NCBI GenBank assembly: GCA_040757835.1
Contig: JBFLWJ010000003.1
Location: 263,240 to 327,239 of the forward strand
Reading direction: 5' to 3'
Source: Actinomycetota bacterium
Lineage (GTDB): Bacteria > Actinomycetota > Geothermincolia > Geothermincolales > RBG-13-55-18
Length of the DNA stretch: 64,000 nucleotides
A model generated the notes under the pieces. That model did not search any database and was not told the origin of the DNA. It worked only from the letters and a program-made list of their open reading frames with translations. Made by a program: the position numbers and the translations under genes. This document shows, piece after piece, positions 52,792-60,484 of this stretch (its first letter is position 1; every line of letters begins with the position of its first letter).

Positions 52792-53562
52792 TTATTCCTC
52801 CTCGGCGGAGATGGCGGCTCCGATGGCGCACGCCAGCTGCGGGTCGAAGGGGAAGGAGTGGAACTCGCCCCTTATCTTCTCCCGCGCCGGCCCCGTCACC
52901 GACTGGTATTTGGCCACCCCACCGGTGAAGGTGTAATCGTCCTGGAAGCCGAACTTCAGCGCCTGCGATATCATTATTTTGGCCACGGATTCGCATATCC
53001 CCGCCATGATATCCGCCGGTTCTACCCCCTCGTTGACATGGGTTATGAGTTCGCTCTCCACGAAGACGCCGCACTGCGAACTCACCGGAACCTTGTTGGT
53101 GGAACGCGCGGCCATCTCGTCCAGCCCGTCGGCCGGGCATCCCAGGGCCGCCCCCATGACGGTGAGGAACTTCCCGGAACCCGAGGCGCACTTGTCGTTA
53201 CGCATGAAGTCCACCACGCCGCCCTCCTCGTCCAGGAGGATGGAAGTCACGCTCTGCCCCCCGATGTCCAGCACCAGGTTGGCGCCGGGCACCAGGCGGC
53301 TCACCGCCTCGCACAGGCACGAGATGTCGTCGCGCTTGACGTCGCCGAAGTCCACCATGTCGGACCCGCGCCCGGTGACGCCGATGCCGGCCAGCTCGTC
53401 CCGGGAGACCCCCGCCGCCGCCAGCACCTCGTCCACCAGTACCTCCACCTCCTCGGCGACGTTCCCGGTGGTGTCGATGACCTTTGACGCCAGCAGTTCG
53501 TCGCCGTCGATGACCACCGCCTTGGTGTAGAGGCTGCCTATATCCAGTCCCAGGTATTTCAT
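52792..53562 (-). CDS. ATPase activator of 2-hydroxyacyl-CoA dehydratase/benzoyl-CoA reductase (second)
   Basis: A 256-residue BadF/BadG/HgdC-type ATPase that hydrolyses ATP to push a low-potential electron into the dehydratase or reductase. It has the ASKHA phosphate loop YLGLDIGSLYTKAVVID, LVLDIGGQSVTSILLDEEGG, and both cluster cysteines, in RNDKCASGSGKFL and VSSQCGVFVESELI. The ATG overlaps the stop of the upstream activator gene as ATGA. Two different activators side by side are typical of the ATP-dependent benzoyl-CoA reductase arrangement rather than of a single homodimeric activator. Confidence 0.93.
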   Translation of the reverse strand: MKYLGLDIGSLYTKAVVIDGDELLASKVIDTTGNVAEEVEVLVDEVLAAAGVSRDELAGIGVTGRGSDMVDFGDVKRDDISCLCEAVSRLVPGANLVLDIGGQSVTSILLDEEGGVVDFMRNDKCASGSGKFLTVMGAALGCPADGLDEMAARSTNKVPVSSQCGVFVESELITHVNEGVEPADIMAGICESVAKIMISQALKFGFQDDYTFTGGVAKYQSVTGPAREKIRGEFHSFPFDPQLACAIGAAISAEEE

Positions 53563-54350
53563 GAGTTGCCTCCCATGCGCCTGGCCATGAGGGCCGCGCC
53601 CAGCGCCCCCACGATCTGCGAGTCTGCGCCGTACTTGATCAGCCTGACGTTGAGCATGCGCTCCAGCTCCGCGCGCACCGCCACGTTCTTGGCCACGCCC
53701 CCGCTCATGGTCACCTCTTTCTCCAGGCCCACGCGGCGCACCAGGGCGGCGACGCGCTCGGCCATGGCGCGGTTCACCCCGGCCGCGATGTCCGCCTTGG
53801 AGTGGCCGCGCTGCAGGTAGTGCAGGACCTCGGTCTCGCAGAATATGCTGCAGCGGCTGGAGAGCTCCAGCACCTTCTCCGCCCCCAGGGAGACCGTGCC
53901 CAGCTCGTCCAGGGACAGCCCCAGGGTGCGCGCCTGCACCTCCAGGAAGCGCCCCGTCCCCGCCGCGCACTTGTCGTTCATGACGAAGTCGATGAGCTCG
54001 CCGCCGGGGCCGATGCGTATGACCTTCGCGTCCTGCCCTCCGATGTCGATCACCGTGCGTGCCTCTGGGACCAGAAAAGAGGCCCCCATGCCGTGGCATG
54101 ATATCTCGCTCATGTTGTCCTGGGAGAGCCCTTCCGCCTGCACCTGCTCGCGGCCGTACCCGGTGCTGACGCAGAACTTCACCTGGCTCCAGGGCACGTT
54201 CTCCTCCTGGATGAGCATGTCCACCACCGCCTTGGCCGACTGCACCGGGTTGGGCTTCACCCCCATGCTCTTGTAGGCGTGGATGCCCTTGCCGTTGATG
54301 AGCACCGCCTGCGCGGTCAGCGAGCCAACGTCTATGCCGCCATAATACAT
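53559..54350 (-). CDS. ATPase activator of 2-hydroxyacyl-CoA dehydratase/benzoyl-CoA reductase (first)
   Basis: A 263-residue ASKHA ATPase with YGGIDVGSLTAQAVLINGKG, CVSTGYGREQVQAEG, TVIDIGGQDAKVIRIGPGGE and the cluster cysteines in MNDKCAAGTGRFLEVQ and SSRCSIFCETEVLHY; the extra cysteine in SIFC is notable. The C-terminal MSGGVAKNVAVRAELE and GADSQIVGALGAALMA are family-typical. GGGAGG precedes the ATG. It is closer to HgdC than its neighbour and overlaps it by four bases. Confidence 0.94.
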   Translation of the reverse strand: MYYGGIDVGSLTAQAVLINGKGIHAYKSMGVKPNPVQSAKAVVDMLIQEENVPWSQVKFCVSTGYGREQVQAEGLSQDNMSEISCHGMGASFLVPEARTVIDIGGQDAKVIRIGPGGELIDFVMNDKCAAGTGRFLEVQARTLGLSLDELGTVSLGAEKVLELSSRCSIFCETEVLHYLQRGHSKADIAAGVNRAMAERVAALVRRVGLEKEVTMSGGVAKNVAVRAELERMLNVRLIKYGADSQIVGALGAALMARRMGGNS

Positions 54351-54411
54351 CTCATACCTCCCTGCGCTATCGTATTGCCTGCCTGTTAATCACTTCCTTG
54401 CGGCCCGCTCC

Positions 54412-54440
54412 GGCCGATCTCCGGGCGTGACCCCTCGGCC
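54412..54440. repeat. 29-base dispersed repeat, copy 2 (GGCCGA...TCGGCC)
   Basis: It matches 19607-19635 at 28 of 29 bases and again lies in an intergenic position, immediately before the end of the large-subunit gene at 54448. Confidence 0.6.
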
Positions 54441-54447
54441 CGCGGCT

Positions 54448-55848
54448 TCAGCCCACCTTGCGGGTGGGTGTGCCTTCCGTCCTCACCACGTTCTTCACGA
54501 ACTCATCTATGGATTCCTGCAGAACGCTGATGGGGGTCATCCTCTTTATCCACGAGTCGCCCTGCAGGATCAGCGTCGGTATCTTCTCCCGTTTCATCAG
54601 CTCACTGCGGACCACCGAAGCCCCGCTCCAGGTCTGCTTGCACGAGTGGTGCCCGCAGTAGATGCAGCAGTCGGCGTCAAGTTCCCGCGAGGCGAAGGTT
54701 ATATCGTCGAGCCATTGCACAGACATGGAATCCGCCCCCATCTGCCGCGTCATGGGCATGTTGCGCGCCGTCTCCGCCACCCCGCGCAGCATGGTCTCGC
54801 GCGAGGTAAGGTCGATGGCCATGGGGAAGACCAGGTCCAGCCCGTCTCCCAGGTGGGTGATGCCGTTCTCCTCCATCCAGTTGAAGAGGCCCGCCATGTC
54901 GTAGTAGTAACTGGTATAGGTCCACAGGCTGCGGGCTACCTCCTGCTCTGCCGGGTATTCGCCCCTCTCCAGCCTCTTCTTGCAGGTGTCCACCATGGAC
55001 CGCATGATGTCCACCGCGTCCTGCGTGCCCCACTTGGTGAAGCGGGTCCCGTAGGTCATGAGGGAGAAGAGGTTGGGCACCGGGCAGGGCCTGAACTTGT
55101 GCAGGTCCCAGTACTCCCAGTACAGCTCCGAGGCCTGGTTGGCGAGGCCCAGCACTTCACGCATCCTGTCCTCGTCCAGCTTCTGACCCAGGAAATCCTC
55201 CATCTCCTCCACCAGCTTGAAGAAGTACCTGTAGTACTGCTCGATGCCCCGCTGGCTGTTGTCCACCGGCTTCTCCAGGTAGAGCAGGGGGATGTCCATG
55301 CAGCGGGCCAGGAACTCGTGGGTCTTGGAGTTGATGTCGCAGGAGCCGAAGCAGTCGCTGATGATCACGTCCGGCATGAAGTCGGCCTCCGTGAGCACGG
55401 AGCCCACCTCGATCATGTTCGCCGAGCAGGCGAAGTCCGGCAGCCCCAGCCCCATGGCGTAGTCCCAGTACCTCTCGCCCTGCCCCTCCAGCGCCAGCAC
55501 GCCCAGAGTGGAGAGGACCTCGCTGGTCACCGGCCAGGCCCCCTCGAAGAGGTAGACCGTCTCCGGCGGGAAGTTGAAGGGGACGAGGAAGACCTTCCCC
55601 CCCTCCTGCTTGGTGCGGTAGGCGCCCTTCAACCATTCGTTCATCCTCTTGAAGAAGAGGATGCTCGTCTTCCTGATGCGCGGCGCCAGGAAGGCCTGCA
55701 TGGTCTTCTTCAGGTCTCCCGGCAGTACGTGGATGATGCCCTCCAGCTCGTCGTCGGTCATGTCGTCGGGCAGGTAGTCGATGATTGAAAAGGTCTCGAA
55801 TGCCCGGTCGATGAGACCCTCCCTCTTCCTTATCTCCATCTTGCCCAT
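54448..55848 (-). CDS. 2-hydroxyacyl-CoA dehydratase / benzoyl-CoA reductase-type large subunit (paralogue 2)
   Basis: A 466-residue homologue of the 51231 gene, with matching cysteines in DFACSANMIEVGS, ISDCFGSCDINSKTHE and CCIYCGHHSCKQTW. It would form the catalytic heterodimer with the product of the gene just upstream. The ATG at 55848 is preferred (AAGGGGG, 8-base spacer); a GTG three codons earlier is directly against the purine run. The spacing to its neighbours is short, consistent with one operon with the first activator gene. Confidence 0.93.
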   Translation of the reverse strand: MGKMEIRKREGLIDRAFETFSIIDYLPDDMTDDELEGIIHVLPGDLKKTMQAFLAPRIRKTSILFFKRMNEWLKGAYRTKQEGGKVFLVPFNFPPETVYLFEGAWPVTSEVLSTLGVLALEGQGERYWDYAMGLGLPDFACSANMIEVGSVLTEADFMPDVIISDCFGSCDINSKTHEFLARCMDIPLLYLEKPVDNSQRGIEQYYRYFFKLVEEMEDFLGQKLDEDRMREVLGLANQASELYWEYWDLHKFRPCPVPNLFSLMTYGTRFTKWGTQDAVDIMRSMVDTCKKRLERGEYPAEQEVARSLWTYTSYYYDMAGLFNWMEENGITHLGDGLDLVFPMAIDLTSRETMLRGVAETARNMPMTRQMGADSMSVQWLDDITFASRELDADCCIYCGHHSCKQTWSGASVVRSELMKREKIPTLILQGDSWIKRMTPISVLQESIDEFVKNVVRTEGTPTRKVG

Positions 55849-55861
55849 GCGAGCCACCCCC

Positions 55862-56974
55862 TTACTTTCCCAGCCTCTCCAGGAAGGCCTGCACGCGGGT
55901 CTTGATGCGCCCCGTGTCCGCCTGCGAGCCGTAGTCCTTCTCCAGCACCAGCACGGGGATGCCCGCCTTCTCCAGGTCCATGCGCTGCGAGACCGCCTCC
56001 ACCCCGTGCAGGTCGCAGAACTTGTTGTAGGTGATGATGGCCCCGTCCACGCCCGCCCGCTCCGCGGTGTCCAGGATGTAGGCGATGCGCCGGTCGTAGT
56101 CGGTGAACATGCGCGGGCAGAAGAGGTGTCCCAGGTAGCGCTCGGCCAGCAGGCGCAGGGGGTCGCCGTCCTCGCCCTCGCGGTTCCAGAAGGCGCGCGA
56201 GCCGAAGCAGAGGGCGTCGGCCGCGATGAGCGCCCCGGTGGACTCGATGTCCGCGATGAGGTCCACCTCGTCGGTGGCGCTGCCCATGATTATCAGGCGC
56301 GCCTTGTAGCCGCTCACCCTGGCGTTCTCCTTCTCCGCCAGCACCTCGTCCAGCATGGCCGCGAAGTCCGCTCCCATCATCGACGAGCCGGTACAAACCA
56401 GCTCCATGACCTCGGCCCCGCTCACCGCGGGCGGCACTTGCTCGCGCAGGGCGTAGAGCCGCTTCAGCTTCGCGTTGACCTCGTCATAGGTGTCGATGGC
56501 CGCGCGCAGGTCGTCGTCGGTTATCTCCCTGCCGGCAAAGGCCGCCACCGCGTCGCGCATGAGCGCCAGCTCCTCGGTGAAGTACTCCAGGGAGTCGTCG
56601 CGCAGGAAGTGCGGCACCTTGAGGTAGTGGAAGAAGTCGTACTCCTTCACGTGCTGCCAGTTCTCGAACATGCCGCGCAGGTGGTCGCACCCGTTGGTCT
56701 CGACCAGGCCGTCGAGGAAGTCGTAAGAACCCTCCAGGCCCAGCTGCAGGCAGGAGCGGCAGAAACGGCAGTTGAAGCGGGCCAGGTAGGCGTCGCCCAG
56801 CTCGGTGTCGGGGTGCCCGAAGGCCTTGATGCGGTAAGGGAGGACCCCCGCTGCCTCGATGATCTCCACCGGCGTGGCCACGCAGGCGTAACCGAGCACC
56901 TTGCCGCCCTTCTTCTTCCAGTCACGCACGTAATCCGTTTCGAGGTCCGTCGATTGCCTCTGCAGAGTCGTCAT
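55862..56974 (-). CDS. 2-hydroxyacyl-CoA dehydratase / benzoyl-CoA reductase-type small subunit
   Basis: A 370-residue protein of the HgdA/BcrC side of the superfamily. It starts with the characteristic KVLGYACVATPVEIIEAAGV and PYRIKAFGHPDT, then the cysteine cluster FNCRFCRSCLQLGLEGSYDF, VETNGCDHLRGMFENW and, near the C-terminus, ITYNKFCDLHGVEAVSQRMD. These would bind an iron-sulfur cluster at the active site with the large subunit. GGGGGAGG precedes the ATG. It is followed by the large subunit after 13 bases. Confidence 0.93.
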   Translation of the reverse strand: MTTLQRQSTDLETDYVRDWKKKGGKVLGYACVATPVEIIEAAGVLPYRIKAFGHPDTELGDAYLARFNCRFCRSCLQLGLEGSYDFLDGLVETNGCDHLRGMFENWQHVKEYDFFHYLKVPHFLRDDSLEYFTEELALMRDAVAAFAGREITDDDLRAAIDTYDEVNAKLKRLYALREQVPPAVSGAEVMELVCTGSSMMGADFAAMLDEVLAEKENARVSGYKARLIIMGSATDEVDLIADIESTGALIAADALCFGSRAFWNREGEDGDPLRLLAERYLGHLFCPRMFTDYDRRIAYILDTAERAGVDGAIITYNKFCDLHGVEAVSQRMDLEKAGIPVLVLEKDYGSQADTGRIKTRVQAFLERLGK

Positions 56975-56987
56975 GCCGACCTCCCCC

Positions 56988-58610
56988 TTACTTCCTCAGT
57001 TTGCGGACGACCAGGACGGTGGCGGCCAGTCCCGCCAGCGCGGCCGCTCCGGCACCCGCCGCCATCATCGCCGGCTTGGCCAACGGCTTGAGGGCCTTGC
57101 GCACCACTTCCGGGTTTTTCATCAGGGCCTTGATCCCGGCCCCGGCCAGCTCGCCCGCGGCCAGCACCAGCTGGTCCGTGTCCACCACCGCCAGGAAGCG
57201 CGCCGCCTTGTCGGCCATGACGCCGGGGTTCTGCCACGCGAAGCGGTTGAAGGCCGCCAGCCCGGCGTTTATCATCTCCCCCACCGCCTCCGGCTCCATG
57301 GCCGCCTTTATCGTGGGGTCGGCCAGGGCGGCCCCGGCCACCTGCAGCGCGGCCGTCTTGCCCGCCGCTACCAGCTCCTCGGTGTCCAGGCCCGCCAGCA
57401 TCCTGCCCGTGTGCCGCGCCAGCTCGCCCGGCCTGGCCTCGAATACCTTGTTCATGTAAACGGCGCCGTAGTTGATGATCCTGGCCACTTCGCGCATGTC
57501 GATGGCTTCCTCGTAGCTGTCGATGAAGGCCCCGATGGCTTCCTCCGGCATCTCGGAGAAGCGGCGGAAGGTCTCGGCGGTGGCGCGCAGCCCGGCCCCG
57601 ACGGCCAGGTACACCCCCCTCACCACCTGCGCGGTGGCCTCCGGGGTGGCGTAAACGTAGTCGGAGATCACCGAACCGATGACCGCCCCGTCATCCTTCA
57701 GGGCGAGGAGCATGTTCTTGAAGGCCTCGCCGTCCACGTTTTCCACCAGGTCGCGGCTGACGCGGCTAAACACCTCCTTGAAGCGGGGCTCGTCGCGTCC
57801 CAGCACCAGGTTGCCGCGGTGCAGCGCGTTAACGAACCCGGCCAGGGCGTTGACCAGCCCTCCGGTCTCCGCCATGTCGATGTCCTCCAGCAGTTGAAAG
57901 ACGGCGTTGGCCAGGATCTCCGCCGGAAGGTTCAGCGCCTGCAGCGCCCTGGTCGTGACCCGCAGCGTGAAGTTGGCCAGCGGGGGCACCACGCCCAGCA
58001 GGTTGGAGATGGCCACCGGGTTGAAGAGCCCGGCCTCGCCCTGCAGCTCCTCGCGGCGCCCCTCCAGGTGCGCGGTGAGGCCCACGCGTATCTTGCCGAA
58101 GTCGGCCGTGTTCCAGATCTTGCGCCAGGTGCGCTCACCGGCCTGCATCATCTCCCCGGCGATGACCCCCAGGCCGGCGATGAGCCCGTCCAGGGCCTTG
58201 CGGTCCTCCAGCAACAGCTGGTTGACCAGGGGCGCGTAGGCGTCTGGGAGCGACCGCAGTTTCTCGATGTCCAGGTCCTGGCCCAGTTTGACCAGGAAGT
58301 CGCGCAGGATGTCCAGGGTGAAGTTGTTCAGCTGCACCCCCAGCTCGATGAGGGCTTCGGTGATCCAGTTGACCATCTTCGGCGAGGCGCCCAGCACGCT
58401 CATGGAGAACGCGACGTCCTCCCAGAGAGACGCCTTCACCAGCTCCCCGGCGTTGTCGGGGTTGATGTCCCGCAGGTGGATAAGCAGCAGTTCCTTGAAG
58501 CCGGGGGTGCGGATGAGTTCGCGCACGAGACCCGGCAGCGCGCTGTAACTGCCGCTCCCCGCCCCTCCCTCCTGTTCCGCGAGCTTCTCGATATCGATCT
58601 GGTCTACCAT
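56988..58610 (-). CDS. Tail-anchored helical protein of unknown family
   Basis: A 540-residue, almost wholly helical protein. The N-terminal segment of about 110 residues (LPGLVRELIRTPGFKELLLI, AGELVKASLWEDVAFSMSVL) is homologous to the smaller protein encoded upstream. The middle has repeated helical stretches with conserved VNALAGFVNALHRGN-type patterns. The C-terminus is a single hydrophobic helix (MMAAGAGAAALAGLAATVLV) ending in VRKLRK, as in C-tail-anchored membrane proteins. GAGGTG precedes the ATG at 58610. The position between CoA dehydratase and acyl-CoA dehydrogenase genes suggests a scaffold or membrane tether for the pathway. No family was recognised. Confidence 0.82.
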   Translation of the reverse strand: MVDQIDIEKLAEQEGGAGSGSYSALPGLVRELIRTPGFKELLLIHLRDINPDNAGELVKASLWEDVAFSMSVLGASPKMVNWITEALIELGVQLNNFTLDILRDFLVKLGQDLDIEKLRSLPDAYAPLVNQLLLEDRKALDGLIAGLGVIAGEMMQAGERTWRKIWNTADFGKIRVGLTAHLEGRREELQGEAGLFNPVAISNLLGVVPPLANFTLRVTTRALQALNLPAEILANAVFQLLEDIDMAETGGLVNALAGFVNALHRGNLVLGRDEPRFKEVFSRVSRDLVENVDGEAFKNMLLALKDDGAVIGSVISDYVYATPEATAQVVRGVYLAVGAGLRATAETFRRFSEMPEEAIGAFIDSYEEAIDMREVARIINYGAVYMNKVFEARPGELARHTGRMLAGLDTEELVAAGKTAALQVAGAALADPTIKAAMEPEAVGEMINAGLAAFNRFAWQNPGVMADKAARFLAVVDTDQLVLAAGELAGAGIKALMKNPEVVRKALKPLAKPAMMAAGAGAAALAGLAATVLVVRKLRK

Positions 58611-58620
58611 CGGCAACACC

Positions 58621-59184
58621 TCATTCCTTCCCTGCCGCGCCGGGCTTGCCCGTGCCGCCGGTCTTCTTCGCGGCCGGTTTCTTGGCGGCCGGCTTCCTGG
58701 CAGCGGTCTTGCTCGCGCCCGCCGGCCTTGCGGCCGCGGCGGCCTTGGCCGTCTTGCCGTCCTCACCCGCTCCGACCGCGGCCACCACGCCGGAGGAGGC
58801 CTCCTTCAGCTCCTCCACCACCGGCTCCAGCCGGTCGAGCACGGCCTTGAACTCCACCACCGCCTCCCTCATGGCCTCGAAGTCGAGGCCTTGCACCATC
58901 TGCGACATGAAGGCGATGAGCATGGGAGGGGGGAACGTGTTCAGCTGTGCGGTGACTTCCCGGCCCAGCGCCACAAGGAAATTTACCAGCGCCGGCATTG
59001 CGGAGACGGTGCCCATGAAGAACTCCACGTCCTCCCACATCAGGGCATTGGCCAGTCCCTTCGCCGTCTCCGGGTCGATGTTGGCCAGGAACATCTTCGC
59101 GCTGGCCTTGAACTTGGGGCTCTTGATGAGCTCCCTCAAGAGGCGCTCCGACGCGCCGCGCTTCTCCAGGGTCATCTCGGTCAT
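58621..59184 (-). CDS. Helical protein with lysine/alanine-rich tail, related to the N-terminus of its neighbour
   Basis: A 187-residue protein. Residues about 10-115 (RLLRELIKSPKFKASAKMFL, AKGLANALMWEDVEFFMGTV) align with the start of the 540-residue protein downstream, sharing L-RELI-SP-FK, NIDP and WEDV-F positions. The last 45 residues are a histone-H1- or phasin-like tail (AARKPAAKKPAAKKTGGTGK), strongly basic. It may be a phasin-like or scaffolding protein; that is a guess from composition. GTG codons at 59196 and 59193 are alternative starts. The genes on each side are within about 12 bases. Confidence 0.8.
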   Translation of the reverse strand: MTEMTLEKRGASERLLRELIKSPKFKASAKMFLANIDPETAKGLANALMWEDVEFFMGTVSAMPALVNFLVALGREVTAQLNTFPPPMLIAFMSQMVQGLDFEAMREAVVEFKAVLDRLEPVVEELKEASSGVVAAVGAGEDGKTAKAAAAARPAGASKTAARKPAAKKPAAKKTGGTGKPGAAGKE

Positions 59185-59196
59185 ACGCGCCACCAC

Positions 59197-60465
59197 CTAC
59201 ACCGTCTCGAGGTCCCAGAACCAGCGCGCCACCTCAGCCTGCCCGAGTTGCTTGCCGCCCAGCCAGAGCTGCACGATCTTCAGGTCGCGCCAGTGCTTCT
59301 CGATGTCCCAGTCGCGGTCCGCGCCGTAGTTGGACATGAGGTTCATGGCCTTGCCCACGGTCCTCATGCCCACATCGGCGGACCAGTACTTGTACAGCCT
59401 CGCCTTGGCCACCTGCTCGTCGCTCCAGCGCGGGCCGTAGATGTCGGTCCGGTCGTTCATGCGGGCGTTCTGGTATCCGACGATACGGACGATCTCCGTG
59501 TCCCTGGCGATGTCGGCCAGCTGGGCGGCCACGGCGTCGTGTTCCTTCAAGGGCTGGCCCTTGTACTTCGTCTCGGTGACGAACTCGTACAGCCGCTCGA
59601 AGACGTTGAGCAGAACTCCCCCCACGAAGGCGGTCGAGGCCATGTTGCCCAGGGTCACCATCTCCTTGAAGTACAGGGCGTCGAGCCCCGGCCCGTGGGC
59701 GCGGTACGACTTGGGCACGCGCACGTTCTCGAACCAGATGTCGCCGTTCTTGTCCGCCGCCATGCCCGCCTTCTGGTAGGGCGGTCCCTGGGTGCACCCG
59801 GGGGTATCGGCGGGCACGAAGATGAAGGCGAAATCGTTGACATCGCGCGATCCGGGGTTGGTGGTGCACACCACGCCGAAGAGGTTGCACACCCCGCCGG
59901 AGTTGGTCGGCCACAGCTTGTGGCCGTTGATCACCCATTCGTCGCCGTCCAGCACCGCCGTGGTCTGGATGGTGGAGCCGCCCAGGATATCCATGTTCTC
60001 GATGTCCGACCCCCCCTGGGGCTCGGTCATGGCATTGGCCGCGAAGACGGCCTTGTCGGTCTCGCAGAACATGGGCGCGAACTCCGCGCACAGCTCGTAG
60101 TTCACATGGGGCTCTACCGCGATCATCAGCAGCGGCCAGTAGACGACGCCGTAGGCCACGGCCATGCCGGAGTCCGCCCGGGCCACCTCCTCCATGATGC
60201 GGTACATGGAGGTGCCGACGTGGTCGGAGCGGCCGAAGCCCCAGCCCCCCAGGTCCTCGGGGAAGAGCACCCGCTGCAGTCCCATCTCGCCCATGAGCTT
60301 GTCGAAGGCCGGCTCGATGAGCCTGTGCTCGGCGTAGTCCTCGTCGAACTTGCGCCGGTAGGGTATGACGTACTTCTCGGCCCAGTCGCGCACGATCCTG
60401 CCCAGGGGATCATCCATGGGAGAGATGTTCTCCAGGGGCCGGGTGAAATCATCTATGGTCCTCAT
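59197..60465 (-). CDS. Acyl-CoA dehydrogenase (first of two)
   Basis: A 422-residue FAD-dependent acyl-CoA dehydrogenase. It has AVFAANAMTEPQGGSDIENM (FAD/substrate binding), the VINGHKLWPTNSGGVCNLFG strand, RVPKSYRAHGPGLDALYFKE, and the C-terminal domain with a predicted helical bundle (VGKAMNLMSNYGADRDWDIE). It introduces a double bond into an acyl-CoA and passes electrons to an electron-transfer flavoprotein; no etf genes are in the window. GGAG precedes the ATG. It sits 19 bases after the other dehydrogenase gene. Confidence 0.93.
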   Translation of the reverse strand: MRTIDDFTRPLENISPMDDPLGRIVRDWAEKYVIPYRRKFDEDYAEHRLIEPAFDKLMGEMGLQRVLFPEDLGGWGFGRSDHVGTSMYRIMEEVARADSGMAVAYGVVYWPLLMIAVEPHVNYELCAEFAPMFCETDKAVFAANAMTEPQGGSDIENMDILGGSTIQTTAVLDGDEWVINGHKLWPTNSGGVCNLFGVVCTTNPGSRDVNDFAFIFVPADTPGCTQGPPYQKAGMAADKNGDIWFENVRVPKSYRAHGPGLDALYFKEMVTLGNMASTAFVGGVLLNVFERLYEFVTETKYKGQPLKEHDAVAAQLADIARDTEIVRIVGYQNARMNDRTDIYGPRWSDEQVAKARLYKYWSADVGMRTVGKAMNLMSNYGADRDWDIEKHWRDLKIVQLWLGGKQLGQAEVARWFWDLETV

Positions 60466-60484
60466 GCTCAGCTCCTTTCTCCTC

